NCBI RefSeq assembly: GCF_003207795.1
Contig: NZ_NIRT01000018.1
Span: 1 to 61,944, forward strand
Origin: Komagataeibacter nataicola
GTDB lineage: Bacteria > Pseudomonadota > Alphaproteobacteria > Acetobacterales > Acetobacteraceae
Direction: 5' to 3'
Length of the DNA stretch: 61,944 nucleotides
Shown piece after piece: positions 28,320-38,403 of the stretch (its first letter is position 1; every line of letters starts with the position of its first letter). Below the pieces are notes generated by a model. The model searched no databases. It was not told where the DNA came from and worked only from the letters and a program-made list of their open reading frames with translations. The position numbers and the translations under genes are program-made.

Positions 28320-29383
28320 GCGGGCAGCCTCAGCGTAGCCCACCGCGCGGCCTCGGCCACCACGGGGTCGGGATCATGGCACAGGCCGCTCACCACCGGG
28401 CGCAGGGAAGCCTGCCCGCTATTGCCAATGGCCACCGCCACATTGCGCACGAAGCGGTTACGCCCGATGCGCTTGATGGGCGAGCCGGAAAAACGCGCCC
28501 GGAAGGCTGCATCATCCAGTACGGCCAGTTCACGCAATGCGGGGGCATGCAGATCATCGCGCGCGGCGAGCTTCATGTGGCGGGTCGCCTGCGCGAATCG
28601 GTTCCACGGGCAGACGGCAAGGCAGTCGTCACAGCCATAGATGCGGTTGCCCATGGCCGGGCGCAGGGCCTCGGGAATCGGGTCGCGGTTCTCGATGGTG
28701 AGGTAGGAAATGCACCGCCGCGCATCCATGACGCCCGGCGCGGGAAAGGCATCGGTCGGGCAGGCGTCAAGGCAGCGGGTGCAGGTGCCGCATCCTCCGC
28801 CCGAGGGGGCGGATTGTGGCAGGTCGAGCGTGGTATAGACCTCGCCCAGAAACAGCCAGCTCCCGTGCTGGCGCGACACCAGCGAGGTATGCTTGCCCTG
28901 CCAGCCCAGGCCCGCATTCTGCGCCAGGGGTTTTTCCATGACCGGAGCGGTATCGACAAACACCTTGACCTGCGCCTCAAGGCCCGCCCGCCTGCCCTCG
29001 TTCACCACGAACTGCGCCAGATGCTTGAGCATGCCCTTGACCACGTCGTGATAGTCGCGGTTGCGGGCATAGACGGAAATATTGCCAGCATCGGGCACCT
29101 GCGTGGTGGCCAGCGCATCGCCCTGCGGCGCGTAGTTCAGCCCCAGCGCAATCACGCTACGCACCTCGGGCCACAGGGTGGCAGGGTCGCCACGCTGGGC
29201 CATGCGCTCGGCCATCCAGCCCATGCTGCCCGCAAATCCACGTTCCACAAAGGTGGCAAGGCGCGCACGCGTCGCCTCATCGAGCCGGGCTGGCGCAAAC
29301 CCCACGGCATCAAAGCCCAGCATGCGCGCATGGGCTGCAATGCGGGCCGCAAGGCGGGCCGGATCAGGCGGCGCGCCAGCCAT
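28316..29383 (-). CDS. queG: epoxyqueuosine reductase
   Basis: A 355-aa cobalamin-dependent iron-sulfur enzyme that reduces epoxyqueuosine to queuosine in tRNA, the last step of the pathway. Two ferredoxin-like cluster motifs are visible: [16 protein letters not shown] near residue 195 and [11 protein letters not shown] near residue 250. A C-terminal HEAT-like part follows. It starts at the stop of tgt (one-base overlap) and is coupled to the RHH gene downstream, making a queuosine operon. Confidence 0.95.
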   Translation of the reverse strand: MAGAPPDPARLAARIAAHARMLGFDAVGFAPARLDEATRARLATFVERGFAGSMGWMAERMAQRGDPATLWPEVRSVIALGLNYAPQGDALATTQVPDAGNISVYARNRDYHDVVKGMLKHLAQFVVNEGRRAGLEAQVKVFVDTAPVMEKPLAQNAGLGWQGKHTSLVSRQHGSWLFLGEVYTTLDLPQSAPSGGGCGTCTRCLDACPTDAFPAPGVMDARRCISYLTIENRDPIPEALRPAMGNRIYGCDDCLAVCPWNRFAQATRHMKLAARDDLHAPALRELAVLDDAAFRARFSGSPIKRIGRNRFVRNVAVAIGNSGQASLRPVVSGLCHDPDPVVAEAARWATLRLPA

Positions 29384-30543
29384 CAGGCCACGGGCGGAAT
29401 GTCGGGAAAGGGCATTTCATCCCCACTCCAGTCATCCATGGCCCATTGCGCGCGCAGGTGCGTGGCGTGGGCTTCGAAACCGCCATCGACAATGGCCGCC
29501 CGCATGCCGCGCATGAGCCGCTGGTAATAGGCGATGTTGTGCCATGTCAGCAGCATGGGCCCCAGCATCTCGTTGGCGCGGAACAGGTGGTGCAGATAGG
29601 CGCGGCTATGGCGCGAACAGGCCAGGCAGTCGCAATGCGGCGAGATGGGCCGCGAATCGCTGGCATGCCTGGCGTTGCGGATGTTGAGCGTGCCGCGCTC
29701 GGTATAGGCGCGCGCCGTGCGCCCCGCCCGCGTGGGCATGACGCAGTCGAACATGTCCACCCCGCGCTCCACGGCGCCGAGCAGGTCATCGGGCGTGCCA
29801 ACCCCCATCAGGTAGCGCGGGCTGCCATCGGGAATGAGCGGCACGGTGGCCTCGAGGGTGGAGAACATCAGCTCCTGCCCCTCGCCCACCGCCAGGCCGC
29901 CAATGGCGTAACCCTCGAAGCCGATGCCGGTCAGCGCCTTCACGCTCTCGGCGCGCAGTTCGGGCTCGGTGCCCCCCTGGATGATGCCGTACTGCGCATA
30001 ACCGGGCCGCTGCACGAAGGCCTCGCGGCAGCGCCCGGCCCAGCGCATGGACATGCGCATGGATTTTGCAATCACCTCGGGTGCGGCTGGCAGGGCGGGA
30101 CATTCGTCAAAGCACATGCTGATGGTGGCATCGAGCGCGTACTGGATGTCGGTCGAGCGCTCGGGCGTGAGGCGATGCTTCGAGCCATCAATATGCGAAC
30201 GGAAAGTTACGCCATCCTGGTCGAGCTTGCGCAGCGGGCCGAGCGACATGACCTGAAACCCGCCCGAATCGGTCAGGATCGGCCCTGGCCAGTCCATGAA
30301 CCGGTGCAGCCCGCCAAGCGCGCGCACCCGCTCGGCGCCGGGGCGAAGCATGAGGTGATAGGTGTTGCCCAGCACGATGCCCGCCCCCGTGGAGCGCACG
30401 CTGTCCATCGTCATGGCCTTGACCGTGCCCACCGTGCCCACGGGCATGAAGGTGGGGGTGGCGACCGTGCCGTGCGCGGTATCGAGCCAGCCCGCGCGGG
30501 CGTGGCCGGAGCGGGCTTCGGGCCGCCAGCGGAAGGTGGTCAT
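29383..30543 (-). CDS. tgt: queuine/preQ1 tRNA-guanine transglycosylase
   Basis: A 386-aa enzyme that swaps guanine-34 of GUN anticodons for preQ1. The active-site Asp is in [12 protein letters not shown] near residue 95 and the nucleophile Asp in [11 protein letters not shown] near residue 265. The zinc site is [16 protein letters not shown] near residue 310. Length fits the family. Its start overlaps the end of queA by four bases, so queA, tgt and queG form a single run. Confidence 0.96.
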   Translation of the reverse strand: MTTFRWRPEARSGHARAGWLDTAHGTVATPTFMPVGTVGTVKAMTMDSVRSTGAGIVLGNTYHLMLRPGAERVRALGGLHRFMDWPGPILTDSGGFQVMSLGPLRKLDQDGVTFRSHIDGSKHRLTPERSTDIQYALDATISMCFDECPALPAAPEVIAKSMRMSMRWAGRCREAFVQRPGYAQYGIIQGGTEPELRAESVKALTGIGFEGYAIGGLAVGEGQELMFSTLEATVPLIPDGSPRYLMGVGTPDDLLGAVERGVDMFDCVMPTRAGRTARAYTERGTLNIRNARHASDSRPISPHCDCLACSRHSRAYLHHLFRANEMLGPMLLTWHNIAYYQRLMRGMRAAIVDGGFEAHATHLRAQWAMDDWSGDEMPFPDIPPVA

Positions 30544-31598
30544 GGCAGGTCTCCTTCGGTGCGGTGCAGCAGGCAGGCATCGCCATAGGAATAGAAGCGG
30601 TAGCCACTGGCGATGGCATGGGCATAGGCCGCCTGCATGCGGTGATAGCCGCCAAAGGCGCAGACCAGCATGAACAGCGTCGAGCGCGGCAGGTGGAAAT
30701 TGGTCAGCAGCATGTCCACCGCGCGGAAGCGGTAGCCGGGCCGGATGAAGATGGCCGTCTCGCCATGGAAGGGATGAACGATGCCGTTCTCGTCCGTCGC
30801 ACTCTCGAGCAGGCGCAGCGACGTGGTGCCCACGGCGATGATGCGCCCGCCCGCAGCCCGCGCGGCGTTGATGCGCTGGGCCGCATGCGGCGAGATGGTG
30901 CCGCGCTCGGCATGCATGCGGTGGGCGGAAATCTGGTCGCTGCGCATGGGCAGGAAGGTGCCCGCGCCCACATGCAGGGTCAGGGTCTGGCGGATCACGC
31001 CGGCCCTGTCGAGTGCGGCGAGCAGGTCTGGCGTAAAGTGCAGCCCCGCCGTGGGGGCGGCCACAGCACCCCGGTGCTGGGCGAAGATGGTGCTGTAGTC
31101 CCTGCGGTCTTCCTCGGTCGGGCCATCGGGGCGGGCGATATAGGGGGGCAGGGCCAGCTTGCCCGCATCATGCAGGAACTGGTCGAAGGCCGCGCCCTCG
31201 GCGCTGAAGCGCAGGGTCACGTCACCCGCATCGCCCCGGCTGATGACCTGGGCGGTGACAGGGCTGCGGCCAAAGGTCAGCGTATCACCGGGGCGCAGGC
31301 GGCGGGCGTTGCGGGCCAGCACATGCCATGACCCATCGGGCAGGATACGGTCGAGTGTGATGCCGATCTTCGCCTCGCCCCGCATGGCGGCAAGCTGGGC
31401 CGGGATCACCGCCGTGTCATTGGCCACCAGGATGTCGCCCGCGCGCAGGCAGCCCGGCAGATCGCGCACGTGGCGGTCGATGAAGGGGCCTGCCTCGGGC
31501 ACATCGAGCAGGCGCGCGCTGTCACGCGGGCGGGCCGGGTGGTCGGCAATGCTCGTGGGCGGGAGGGTGAAGTCGAAATCAGAAACCAGATCCGTCAT
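30540..31598 (-). CDS. queA: S-adenosylmethionine:tRNA ribosyltransferase-isomerase
   Basis: A 352-aa enzyme that adds the epoxycyclopentane ring to preQ1 in tRNA using the ribosyl of S-adenosylmethionine. It starts SDFDFTLPP, a hallmark of QueA, and has [12 protein letters not shown] near residue 180 and [14 protein letters not shown] near 310. The start at 31598 has AAAGGG six bases upstream; the longer open frame to 31865 adds 89 residues of unlikely sequence and was rejected. It is the first gene of the queA-tgt-queG-RHH operon. Confidence 0.95.
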   Translation of the reverse strand: MTDLVSDFDFTLPPTSIADHPARPRDSARLLDVPEAGPFIDRHVRDLPGCLRAGDILVANDTAVIPAQLAAMRGEAKIGITLDRILPDGSWHVLARNARRLRPGDTLTFGRSPVTAQVISRGDAGDVTLRFSAEGAAFDQFLHDAGKLALPPYIARPDGPTEEDRRDYSTIFAQHRGAVAAPTAGLHFTPDLLAALDRAGVIRQTLTLHVGAGTFLPMRSDQISAHRMHAERGTISPHAAQRINAARAAGGRIIAVGTTSLRLLESATDENGIVHPFHGETAIFIRPGYRFRAVDMLLTNFHLPRSTLFMLVCAFGGYHRMQAAYAHAIASGYRFYSYGDACLLHRTEGDLP

Positions 31599-31906
31599 GC
31601 GGCACCCTTTACGGAATCCGCACCCCGGTTGCCAGTACGAACTCTTGCCCGCCACACAAAGACGCTGCTGGAAAAGCCCGCCCATGGCATGCGCCGCAGG
31701 GCATAAGGAAGTTTCTGGCGAAGCTTTTGTCCTGTTTTCGATATTCTCCCTGCGCGCCGGATCGAGGGGGCCCACCCGCCTGCTGCATGGCGGTGTTGGA
31801 CAGACGCAGCCGGGAAAGCCACAATGCGGCAGCGATTCCCGCACGGGAATTTTCCCATCCCGCACCCGGCGCTGCCGGATGCCGCGAATTTTATGGAGTA
31901 CCCCCC
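31599..31906. other. Divergent intergenic region
   Basis: About 300 bp upstream of both queA and the small plus-strand gene. Near 31708-31732 there is a short piece (AAGTTTCTGGCGAAGCTTTT) resembling one end of the dispersed repeat, too degraded to call. Nothing else is recognised. Confidence 0.4.
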
Positions 31907-32134
31907 ATGTCCTACGCCGCCCTTGACGCCGTACGTATCGCCCGCGCCTGCAAGACCGCGCTGAATGTACTGGAGACGGTGGAAGAAAAAGACCGCAGCG
32001 AGGCCCACCAGCGCAAGACCATCATGATCCAGCGCATCGAGGCCCTGGCCCGCGCCGCCGCCGAGAGCAAGAACAACGACCAGGTCATTACCCTGACCTC
32101 GGAAGAATTCTGGCTGATCAGCCAGAACTGGTAA
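31907..32134 (+). CDS. small helical protein, function unknown
   Basis: A 75-aa hydrophilic protein with no signal peptide. Residues 5-50 are predicted helical with charged repeats, and the end EEFWLISQNW is rich in aromatics. TGGAG lies about eight bases before the ATG. It is followed after 63 bp by the PEBP gene on the same strand. I do not recognise a family; a structural or binding role is possible. Confidence 0.6.
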   Translation: MSYAALDAVRIARACKTALNVLETVEEKDRSEAHQRKTIMIQRIEALARAAAESKNNDQVITLTSEEFWLISQNW

Positions 32135-32197
32135 TTCCAGGCGCCATTACCCTCCCCCTATTCGCGCCACCCGTGGCGCGAAAAGCAGGAAACAGAC

Positions 32198-32692
32198 ATG
32201 ACGTTTACACTGACCAGCCGCTCCTTCAACGATGGCGACCGCCTGCCTGAAGCGCAGGTGTTTGAGGGCATGGGCTATTGCGGTGGCAACATCTCGCCGC
32301 CGCTGGCATGGCAGGACCCGCCCGCCGGGACCAAGAGCTTCGCCATCACGATGTACGACCCCGATGCGCCCACCGGCTCGGGCTGGTGGCACTGGGTTGT
32401 CATCAACATCCCGGCCAGCGTGACCTCGCTGCCCGCAGGCGCCGGCTCGGGCGACAACAACCTGCCCGAACACGCCGAGATGACCCGCACCGACTTTGGC
32501 GGCAATGTCTATGGTGGCGCCGCCCCCCCGCCGGGGCCGGAGCACCACTACATCTTCACCGTCCACGCGCTCGATATCGCGCAGATCGAACTGCCGAGCG
32601 ATGCCTCGGGGGCGATGGTGGGGTTTGTGATCAACCAGCACAGCCTTGGCTCGGCAAAACTTACGGCCGTGTATGGCAAGAAGCCAAAATAA
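32198..32692 (+). CDS. YbhB/YbcL-family PEBP protein
   Basis: A 164-aa cytosolic protein of the phosphatidylethanolamine-binding (Raf kinase inhibitor-like) family. It has the family cores ISPPLAWQDPP near residue 30, MYDPDAPTGSGWWHWVV near 54, and PPPGPEHHYIFTVHALD near 110, where the His and Asp residues line the anion pocket. Bacterial members have no firmly known ligand. AGGAAAC lies before the ATG. It is convergent with the VOC gene across a repeat. Confidence 0.92.
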   Translation: MTFTLTSRSFNDGDRLPEAQVFEGMGYCGGNISPPLAWQDPPAGTKSFAITMYDPDAPTGSGWWHWVVINIPASVTSLPAGAGSGDNNLPEHAEMTRTDFGGNVYGGAAPPPGPEHHYIFTVHALDIAQIELPSDASGAMVGFVINQHSLGSAKLTAVYGKKPK

Positions 32693-32780
32693 CAGAAGCT
32701 TCTGGTGAAGCTTTTTTTCGGAAAAGCTTTAAAAAAATGCCGCCTTTTTAACAAAGGCGGCATCCGGAGACTTTTATCGG
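32693..32780. repeat. Dispersed hairpin repeat, short form (copy C)
   Basis: An 88-bp copy with the CTGGTGAAGCTTTTTTTC end, the internal ATGCCGCC/GGCGGCAT hairpin around a T/A run, and a GACTTTTATCGG end. It corresponds to the first half of the long form and lies between convergent genes. Confidence 0.8.
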
Positions 32781-32783
32781 ATA

Positions 32784-33176
32784 TTACCCCTGATACGAGG
32801 CAATCTCGATCAGGTTGCCATCAGGGTCGTGGCAGTAGACCGAGGTGACCGGCCCGAGCGCGCCAAGACGGGCCACCGGCCCCTCGGTCACGCGCACGCC
32901 ACATTTTTCCAGGTGTTCAATCACATCCACGCTGTTGAGCGCGGTGGTGAAGCACAGGTCATTGGTGCCGGGCAGCGCATCTTCCGCCGTAACCCAGCCC
33001 TCGGCCCCGTGAGGGCGGAGGTTGATTTTCTGGCCGCCGAATTTCAGCGCCGTGCGGTTGTTGCGCCCATATTCCTCGCGCTCCATGCCCAGCACGCGCT
33101 GGTACCACGAGGCCGAGACCTCAAGGTCCCGCACACTCACCACAAGGTGGTCAAGACGATCGACGGTAAAACGCAT
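32784..33176 (-). CDS. VOC (glyoxalase/bleomycin resistance) family protein
   Basis: A 130-aa single-domain VOC protein. It begins with the metal ligand region VDRLDHLVVSVRDLEVSASW, and the second half repeats the fold and ends with YCHDPDGNLIEIASY, where the final Glu is a likely metal ligand. Such proteins include dioxygenases, glyoxalases and resistance proteins, so the reaction is not known. The stop lies in the repeat-bounded junction with the PEBP gene. Confidence 0.88.
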   Translation of the reverse strand: MRFTVDRLDHLVVSVRDLEVSASWYQRVLGMEREEYGRNNRTALKFGGQKINLRPHGAEGWVTAEDALPGTNDLCFTTALNSVDVIEHLEKCGVRVTEGPVARLGALGPVTSVYCHDPDGNLIEIASYQG

Positions 33177-33242
33177 GGCGCTCCCTAACCTTCGGTTGCC
33201 CGGCCCGACACAGACAGGCCGGACGCCCCATCAGGGTAACGT

Positions 33243-34895
33243 TCAGCCGGTCAGGCCATCATAAAAATCATTACCCTTGTCGTCGATCACGATAAAGGCC
33301 GGAAAATTCTCGACCTCGATCTTCCACACCGCTTCCATTCCCAGTTCGGGGTATTCCAGCACCTCGACCTTGCGGATGCAGTCCTGCGCAAGACGGGCCG
33401 CAGGCCCGCCGACGGAGCCGAGGTAGAAGCCACCATATTCATGGCAGGCATTGCGCACCGCCCTGGAGCGGTTGCCCTTGGCCAGCATGACATAGGAGCC
33501 GCCCGCCTTCTGCAGCATGGCCACATAGCTGTCCATGCGGCCCGCCGTGGTGGGACCGAACGCGCCGGTGGGCATGCCCTCGGGCGTCTTGGCGGGGCCA
33601 GCGTAATAGACGGGGTGGTCCTTGAGGTATTGCGGCAGGCCTTCGCCCTTTTCCAGCCGCTCGCGGAACTTGGCGTGCGCGATGTCACGCGCCACCACCA
33701 TCGTGCCGGTCAGCGACAGGCGCGTGCGCACGGGATACTGCGAGAGCTTGCGGCGGATCTCGTCCATTGGCTGGTTGAGGTCGATCTGCACCGCCTCGCC
33801 CTCGAGGTCATCATCCGTGGTCTCGGGCAGGAAGCGGGCCGGATCGGTCTCGAGCTGTTCAAGGAACACGCCATCGCCCGTAATCCGCGCCTTGACCTGC
33901 CGGTCAGCCGAGCACGACACCCCGATCCCCACCGGCAGCGACGCGCCATGGCGCGGCAGGCGCACCACGCGCACGTCGTGGCAGAAATACTTGCCGCCAA
34001 ACTGCGCGCCAATGCCGAGGCGCTGGGTCAGCTTGTGGATTTCCGCTTCCATCTCGAGGTCACGGAAGGCATGGCCATGCGCGCTGCCCTCGGTGGGCAG
34101 GCTGTCGAGCCAGCGGGTGGAGGCGAGCTTGACGGTCTCGAGGTTCTGCTCGGCGGACATGCCGCCGATCACCACCGCGAGATGATAGGGCGGGCAGGCC
34201 GAGGTACCGAGCGTGCGGATCTTGCCGTCCAGCCATTTCAGCAGGTTTTCCTTGTTCGAGAGCAGCGCCCGCGTCTCCTGGAACAGGAAAGTCTTGTTGG
34301 CCGAGCCACCGCCCTTGGCGATGAACATCAGGTCCATCTGCTCGGCGTGGTAGTCGCCCGGTGTGGCCGAAATATGGAACTGCACCGGCAGGTTGGTGCC
34401 GGTGTTCACTTCCTCGAACATGGAGACCGGGGCCATCTGCGAATAGCGCAGCGCCGTGCCGGTATAGGTATCATATACCCCGCGCGAGAAGGCTTCCTCC
34501 TCATTGCCATCCACCCACACGCGCTGGCCCTTCTTGCCGTACACGATGGCCGTGCCGGTATCCTGACACATGGGCAGCACGCCCCCAGCCGCGATGCACG
34601 CGTTCTTGAGCAGGTCCATCGCCACGAAGCGGTCGTTCTCCGACGCCTCGGGGTCTTTCAGGATCCTGGCAAGCTGCGCAAGATGGCCGGGACGCAGCAG
34701 GTGGGCCACATCATTGAAGGCGCGCGCGGCCAGTGCCGTCAGCGCCTCGGGGCGGATATGGACCACCGTGCGGCCCGCGAGGACCGAGGTGGTGATTCCC
34801 TCGATCTCAAGCTTCTTCCACGGTGTATCATCATCATGCAACGGAAAGAGCGGGCCATACACGAATGGCTTGCGCGCGGGTGCGGATACGTTCAA
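33243..34895 (-). CDS. fumarate hydratase, class I
   Basis: A 550-aa iron-sulfur enzyme that hydrates fumarate to malate in the TCA cycle. Cluster-binding cysteines appear in PMCQDTG near residue 109, [11 protein letters not shown] near 228 and GVSCSADRQ near 320. The C-terminal beta domain has [12 protein letters not shown] near 465 and [10 protein letters not shown] at the end. It is of the single-chain FumA/FumB type and is oxygen sensitive, in contrast with class II FumC. The sspB gene follows about 100 bp upstream on the same strand. Confidence 0.94.
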   Translation of the reverse strand: MNVSAPARKPFVYGPLFPLHDDDTPWKKLEIEGITTSVLAGRTVVHIRPEALTALAARAFNDVAHLLRPGHLAQLARILKDPEASENDRFVAMDLLKNACIAAGGVLPMCQDTGTAIVYGKKGQRVWVDGNEEEAFSRGVYDTYTGTALRYSQMAPVSMFEEVNTGTNLPVQFHISATPGDYHAEQMDLMFIAKGGGSANKTFLFQETRALLSNKENLLKWLDGKIRTLGTSACPPYHLAVVIGGMSAEQNLETVKLASTRWLDSLPTEGSAHGHAFRDLEMEAEIHKLTQRLGIGAQFGGKYFCHDVRVVRLPRHGASLPVGIGVSCSADRQVKARITGDGVFLEQLETDPARFLPETTDDDLEGEAVQIDLNQPMDEIRRKLSQYPVRTRLSLTGTMVVARDIAHAKFRERLEKGEGLPQYLKDHPVYYAGPAKTPEGMPTGAFGPTTAGRMDSYVAMLQKAGGSYVMLAKGNRSRAVRNACHEYGGFYLGSVGGPAARLAQDCIRKVEVLEYPELGMEAVWKIEVENFPAFIVIDDKGNDFYDGLTG

Positions 34896-35001
34896 CGGAC
34901 ACTCTCCTCTGCCTTATTCCCCCGGATTGGTTCCAGGTGGCGGCGTTGTGGTGATCAGGGCGCGTCCGGTGCATCCGGCGCACCCGGATGGTTGATGTGG
35001 C

Positions 35002-35586
35002 TCAGCCCGGCCCGCCCGGCCCACGCTTGCGGAAGGCGGCAAGACTTACGACCTGCGAGCCTTCGCCCCTGTCCTTCTCCGCCGCGGCTTCCTCCGGCAC
35101 GGGTGCGGCCGCCTGCGCGGTGGCCGCGGGCTGTACCGGCACCACGTTCTCGCCCTCGGGCACGGCGGCCACTGGCGGCTGCTCGGGCACGCTGCAGCGC
35201 AGGGCAAGGCGGATATGCGGATCGGCGAAGGCGGAGATGGCGGCCACCGGAATCACCAGCGTGGAGGGAATGCCGCCAAACGACAGCCCGACCGAGACAA
35301 TCTGGCGGGCACGGTCCACCTTGAGATCCCAGAACTGGTGCTGGAGCACGATCGTGATCTCGTGGGGGTACTGCGCGCGCAGGCGGTCGGGTATTTCAAC
35401 GCCCGGCCAGTCGGTCCTGAATGTCAGGTAGAAATGATGATCGCCGGGCAGGCCGTGGGCTGCGGCGTAATCAAGCGCGCGCAGCATGACATGGCGGTAT
35501 GAATCCTCGATCCAGGAATCATAGGGCATGAGGCTGTCGGGGATGGCGGCGTCAAAACCGTTTTCCTCGTCGTGATCATCGGACAT
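35002..35586 (-). CDS. sspB: ClpXP adaptor SspB, alphaproteobacterial type
   Basis: A 194-aa adaptor that carries ssrA-tagged proteins to ClpXP. Residues 15-130 match the SspB fold: MPYDSWIEDSYRHVMLRALD, then HHFYLTFRTDWPGVEIP and QHQFWDLKVD. A flexible Ala/Pro/Glu linker follows and a short basic tail ends the protein, as in other SspB proteins, where the tail binds ClpX. The gene is read on the same strand as the tmRNA just upstream, which makes the tags it recognises. Confidence 0.9.
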   Translation of the reverse strand: MSDDHDEENGFDAAIPDSLMPYDSWIEDSYRHVMLRALDYAAAHGLPGDHHFYLTFRTDWPGVEIPDRLRAQYPHEITIVLQHQFWDLKVDRARQIVSVGLSFGGIPSTLVIPVAAISAFADPHIRLALRCSVPEQPPVAAVPEGENVVPVQPAATAQAAAPVPEEAAAEKDRGEGSQVVSLAAFRKRGPGGPG

Positions 35587-35774
35587 TTCGGACTTCTCCG
35601 TACATCCGCCCGGGTGATGCTGACCCGGAACGGATTTTTGCAGACATGCGGGTTCGGACCACGCCGTGCCACAGCATCAAGCTGTGCGTCAAACTTCAGG
35701 GCATGGCAAGCCACGGGCGCGCGGCATCCCTTCACGAAGCGGATACCGCACCATCAACCTAACATGAGCACAGG

Positions 35775-36050
35775 AAAAAGTGGGAGGGCTTCTGTTGCCC
35801 GGTGCCCTCCCGAACCGCGCTTATCGCTTATGCAGCGACAGCGAGCACCTCTGAGTTATCGTTGGCACTTGTAATTTAGCCCGATAACGGTGGTACAATG
35901 CCGGGCAAAAGGCGGGTCTTTACCATGCGTGTCGAGCCTGTTTCGTCCCCATATTCCCCATCAGGGGGGAAACTGGTGGAGACGCCGGGTACCGCCCCCG
36001 GGTCCACAACACTTATTCCACGCGCCGTTTATCGCCATAGCCAAGGGGCA
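35775..36050 (-). ncRNA. ssrA: transfer-messenger RNA, circularly permuted two-piece
   Basis: The minus strand holds a permuted tmRNA. The acceptor piece comes first, with GGACCCGGGGGCGG and CGTCTCCACCA, whose CCA end is at 35974-35976. After a 23-base spacer the coding piece starts GGGGACGAAACAGG at 35950. The two ends pair over 7 bp with a G-U at the third position, the alanine identity pair. The resume codons at 35866-35831 encode ANDNSEVLAVAA followed by TAA. A GGGAGGGC/GCCCTCCC hairpin and five T residues end it. Outer limits are approximate. It is upstream of sspB, whose product recognises this tag. Confidence 0.93.
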
Positions 36051-36069
36051 AGCCCCTCCTGCACTTTTC

Positions 36070-36098
36070 AACATAAGTACTCACCATGCATCTGGCAA
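36070..36098 (-). promoter_or_regulatory. Likely tmRNA promoter
   Basis: On the minus strand TTGCCA (36098-36093) and TATGTT (36075-36070) are separated by 17 bases, just ahead of the tmRNA. Confidence 0.55.
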
Positions 36099-36226
36099 GG
36101 GGTGGATGCAGGCTGCAACCGGCAAAATGGCTGGTTCCCGCCGTGACCCTGCGCCATGATACCGCCGCGATGGCGGCATAGGAAAACGCTCCAGGACAGA
36201 CCTGCACAGGCCAGCGAGGATATGGT

Positions 36227-37231
36227 ATGCCCCGCGTCCCTGTGGTGATGTATATGAACGAGGCGGTAGGACACATGTTTTCCAGCGAGCAGAAATCGGC
36301 AATCGAGGCAGCCCGCGCCGGATGGGCCCAGACCCGCCGCCTTGTCGTGCCCGCGGTGGAAGACGTGCTGTACTCTCCCATTCCCGTGCTCGAGACCGGC
36401 TTCGTGCGCGCGGTGGATTACATGGGCGGCGATAGCGGCATCGTGCAGGGTGCGCGCGTCTCCTACGGCAAGGGCACGCGCAGCACATCCGATGACCGCG
36501 GCCTGATCCGCTACCTCATGCGCCACCGCCACACCAGCCCGTTCGAGCTGGCCGTGCTCAAGCTGCATGTGCGCGCACCGATATTCGTTACGCGCCAGTG
36601 GTTCCGCCACCGCACCGCCAGCATCAATGAATACTCGGCGCGCTATTCCGTGCTGGAGAAGGAATTCTACTTCCCCCGCCCCGAGGATATCGCCGCCCAG
36701 TCCACCTCCAACAAGCAGGGCCGCGCCGATGCCCTTCCGCCCGAGCAGGCGCAGCAGGTGCTCGACATCCTGCGCGATGACGCCTCGCGGTGCTACGACC
36801 ACTATCTCGACCTGCTCAACGAGGATGAAAACGGCGAGCAGCGCGACCCCTCGCGCCCCGCCATCGCCCGTGAACTTGCGCGCATGAACCTGCCGGTCAA
36901 CATCATGACCCAGTTCTACTGGCAGATTAACCTGTGGAACCTGCTGCACTTCCTGCGGCTGCGCGCCGACAGCCACGCCCAGTACGAAATCCGCGCCTAT
37001 GCCGACGCCATCCTGCAGATCGTGGAAAAATGGGCGCCGCTGACCTACGAGGCGTTTACCGATTACATGCGCGATGCCGTGCTCCTGTCCGGCCCGGCGC
37101 TGCGCGTGCTGCGCGCGGCCATGGGCGGGCAGGATATCGACCCCGCAGCCCACGGGCTGAGCAAGCGCGAGGCGCGTGAGCTTGCCGGGATGTTCCCCGA
37201 AATCGCGCCCCGGCTGGTCCGCCAGGGCTGA
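36227..37231 (+). CDS. thyX: FAD-dependent thymidylate synthase
   Basis: A 334-aa enzyme that makes dTMP from dUMP with methylenetetrahydrofolate and NADPH. The ThyX motif RHRTASINEYSARY lies near residue 126, where the Ser and Arg residues bind dUMP and FAD. The start at 36227 has GAGGA six bases upstream; an in-frame ATG at 36275 is an alternative. Length is a little above the usual 220-300. It is divergent from the tmRNA. Confidence 0.95.
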   Translation: MPRVPVVMYMNEAVGHMFSSEQKSAIEAARAGWAQTRRLVVPAVEDVLYSPIPVLETGFVRAVDYMGGDSGIVQGARVSYGKGTRSTSDDRGLIRYLMRHRHTSPFELAVLKLHVRAPIFVTRQWFRHRTASINEYSARYSVLEKEFYFPRPEDIAAQSTSNKQGRADALPPEQAQQVLDILRDDASRCYDHYLDLLNEDENGEQRDPSRPAIARELARMNLPVNIMTQFYWQINLWNLLHFLRLRADSHAQYEIRAYADAILQIVEKWAPLTYEAFTDYMRDAVLLSGPALRVLRAAMGGQDIDPAAHGLSKREARELAGMFPEIAPRLVRQG

Positions 37232-37248
37232 AGGACATGTTCAACAAA

Positions 37249-37311
37249 GTGTGATCTTCTGCCACCGCTCCGCTGCGGTGGCGTTGAGATGATGTGGATT
37301 TTACGTCACAC
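37249..37311. other. Nested inverted repeat after thyX
   Basis: A perfect 8-bp stem (GCCACCGC/GCGGTGGC, 37261-37282) is flanked by a second short inverted pair (GTGTGA at 37249-37254 and TCACAC at 37306-37311). It could terminate thyX or be a small IS remnant. The gap of 335 bp before mlaA otherwise holds no gene. Confidence 0.4.
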
Positions 37312-37566
37312 CCAACGCGGCAATTCTGCCAGCATCCCCCTTCGCCAGGGCTGTCCGGGCCGGGTTCGGCCCCATGTGCATCCTGCAGGGCAGCCACAAT
37401 CTTCCTTCATCAGCGGGCTAGCGGATTGCACAACAGCCATCCCATGCTAGAGAGTGACGCGAGAAAGGGGCGGCATCGCCCGGTTCAGGATTCTTGCAAA
37501 CACATTGGGCCACCCCGCCATGCCAGCATGACGGTGACGCAAAGACAGAGGGAAGCGGAAACGAGT

Positions 37567-38385
37567 ATGCGCGCAGAGACAGGATCGAATTCTTGGTCGT
37601 CCCGCCCGTTCCCGTCCCCGCGTCGTCCGGCGCTGCGCGTCGTGGGGGTGATGCTGGGCCTGCTGGGGCTTGCCTCATGCGCGGCCCCGCCGCCCACCGA
37701 CCCGGACGCACTGGCTGAATACAAGGAAGCCAACGACCGCTACGAAAAGCTGAACCGCAAGGCCTTCGGCCTGACCATGTGGGCCAACAAATACACCCTG
37801 CGCCCGGTGGCCAAGGCCTATATCTGGGCCGTGCCGCGCCCGCTGCGCAACGCGTTTGGCGGCCTGTACCAGACCATGAACGAGCCTGTGGTGTTCTTTA
37901 ACGACGTGGGCGCGGGCCGCCCCCGCCGCGCGGGTGATGCCTTCGTGCGCTGGTGCATCAACATGACCGTGGGCATTGGCGGGCTGATCGATGTGGCGAA
38001 CTACGCAGGCTACAAGCACCATGACAACGATGCCGGCCTGACGCTGGCCACATGGGGCGTGCCTTCGGGTCCATACCTGTTCCTGCCGGTGCTGGGTCCG
38101 TCCTCCTTCCGTGACGGCGTGGGCTACGGCATCGATGTGGGCCTCTCGCCATGGAACTACGTGCCACGTGGCTACGGGCTGCTGACCTTCAACTGGGCCT
38201 ATAACATCATGGGTACCATCAACGGCATGGCCACCAATGTCGATGCGCTTGACCAGGTGATGAAGGATTCGCTCGATCCCTACGCCACCATCCGCAGCGC
38301 CTACCAGCAGCAGCGCAAGGCCATGGCGGAAGCCATCAAGAACGACCACCGGGCCACCGTGCCTGACTGGTACCACACGAAATAA
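37567..38385 (+). CDS. mlaA: MlaA/VacJ family lipoprotein
   Basis: A 272-aa outer-membrane lipoprotein that removes misplaced phospholipids from the outer leaflet. The lipobox LASC lies near residue 38 after a hydrophobic stretch, with an N-terminal extension (RPALRVVGVMLGLLGL). The mature part has YEKLNRKAFGLTMWAN, GPYLFLPVLGPSSFRDG and YGLLTFNW, all typical of MlaA. I chose the ATG at 37567. The mlaC gene follows after 18 bp, so they are an operon. Confidence 0.88.
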   Translation: MRAETGSNSWSSRPFPSPRRPALRVVGVMLGLLGLASCAAPPPTDPDALAEYKEANDRYEKLNRKAFGLTMWANKYTLRPVAKAYIWAVPRPLRNAFGGLYQTMNEPVVFFNDVGAGRPRRAGDAFVRWCINMTVGIGGLIDVANYAGYKHHDNDAGLTLATWGVPSGPYLFLPVLGPSSFRDGVGYGIDVGLSPWNYVPRGYGLLTFNWAYNIMGTINGMATNVDALDQVMKDSLDPYATIRSAYQQQRKAMAEAIKNDHRATVPDWYHTK

Positions 38386-38403
38386 CCAAAAAGGGACACA
38401 GCG

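Noticed and set aside
31708-31732. Short stretch like the end of the dispersed repeat
   Set aside because: Only about 20 bases agree and there is no hairpin; it lies between divergent genes, unlike the real copies.
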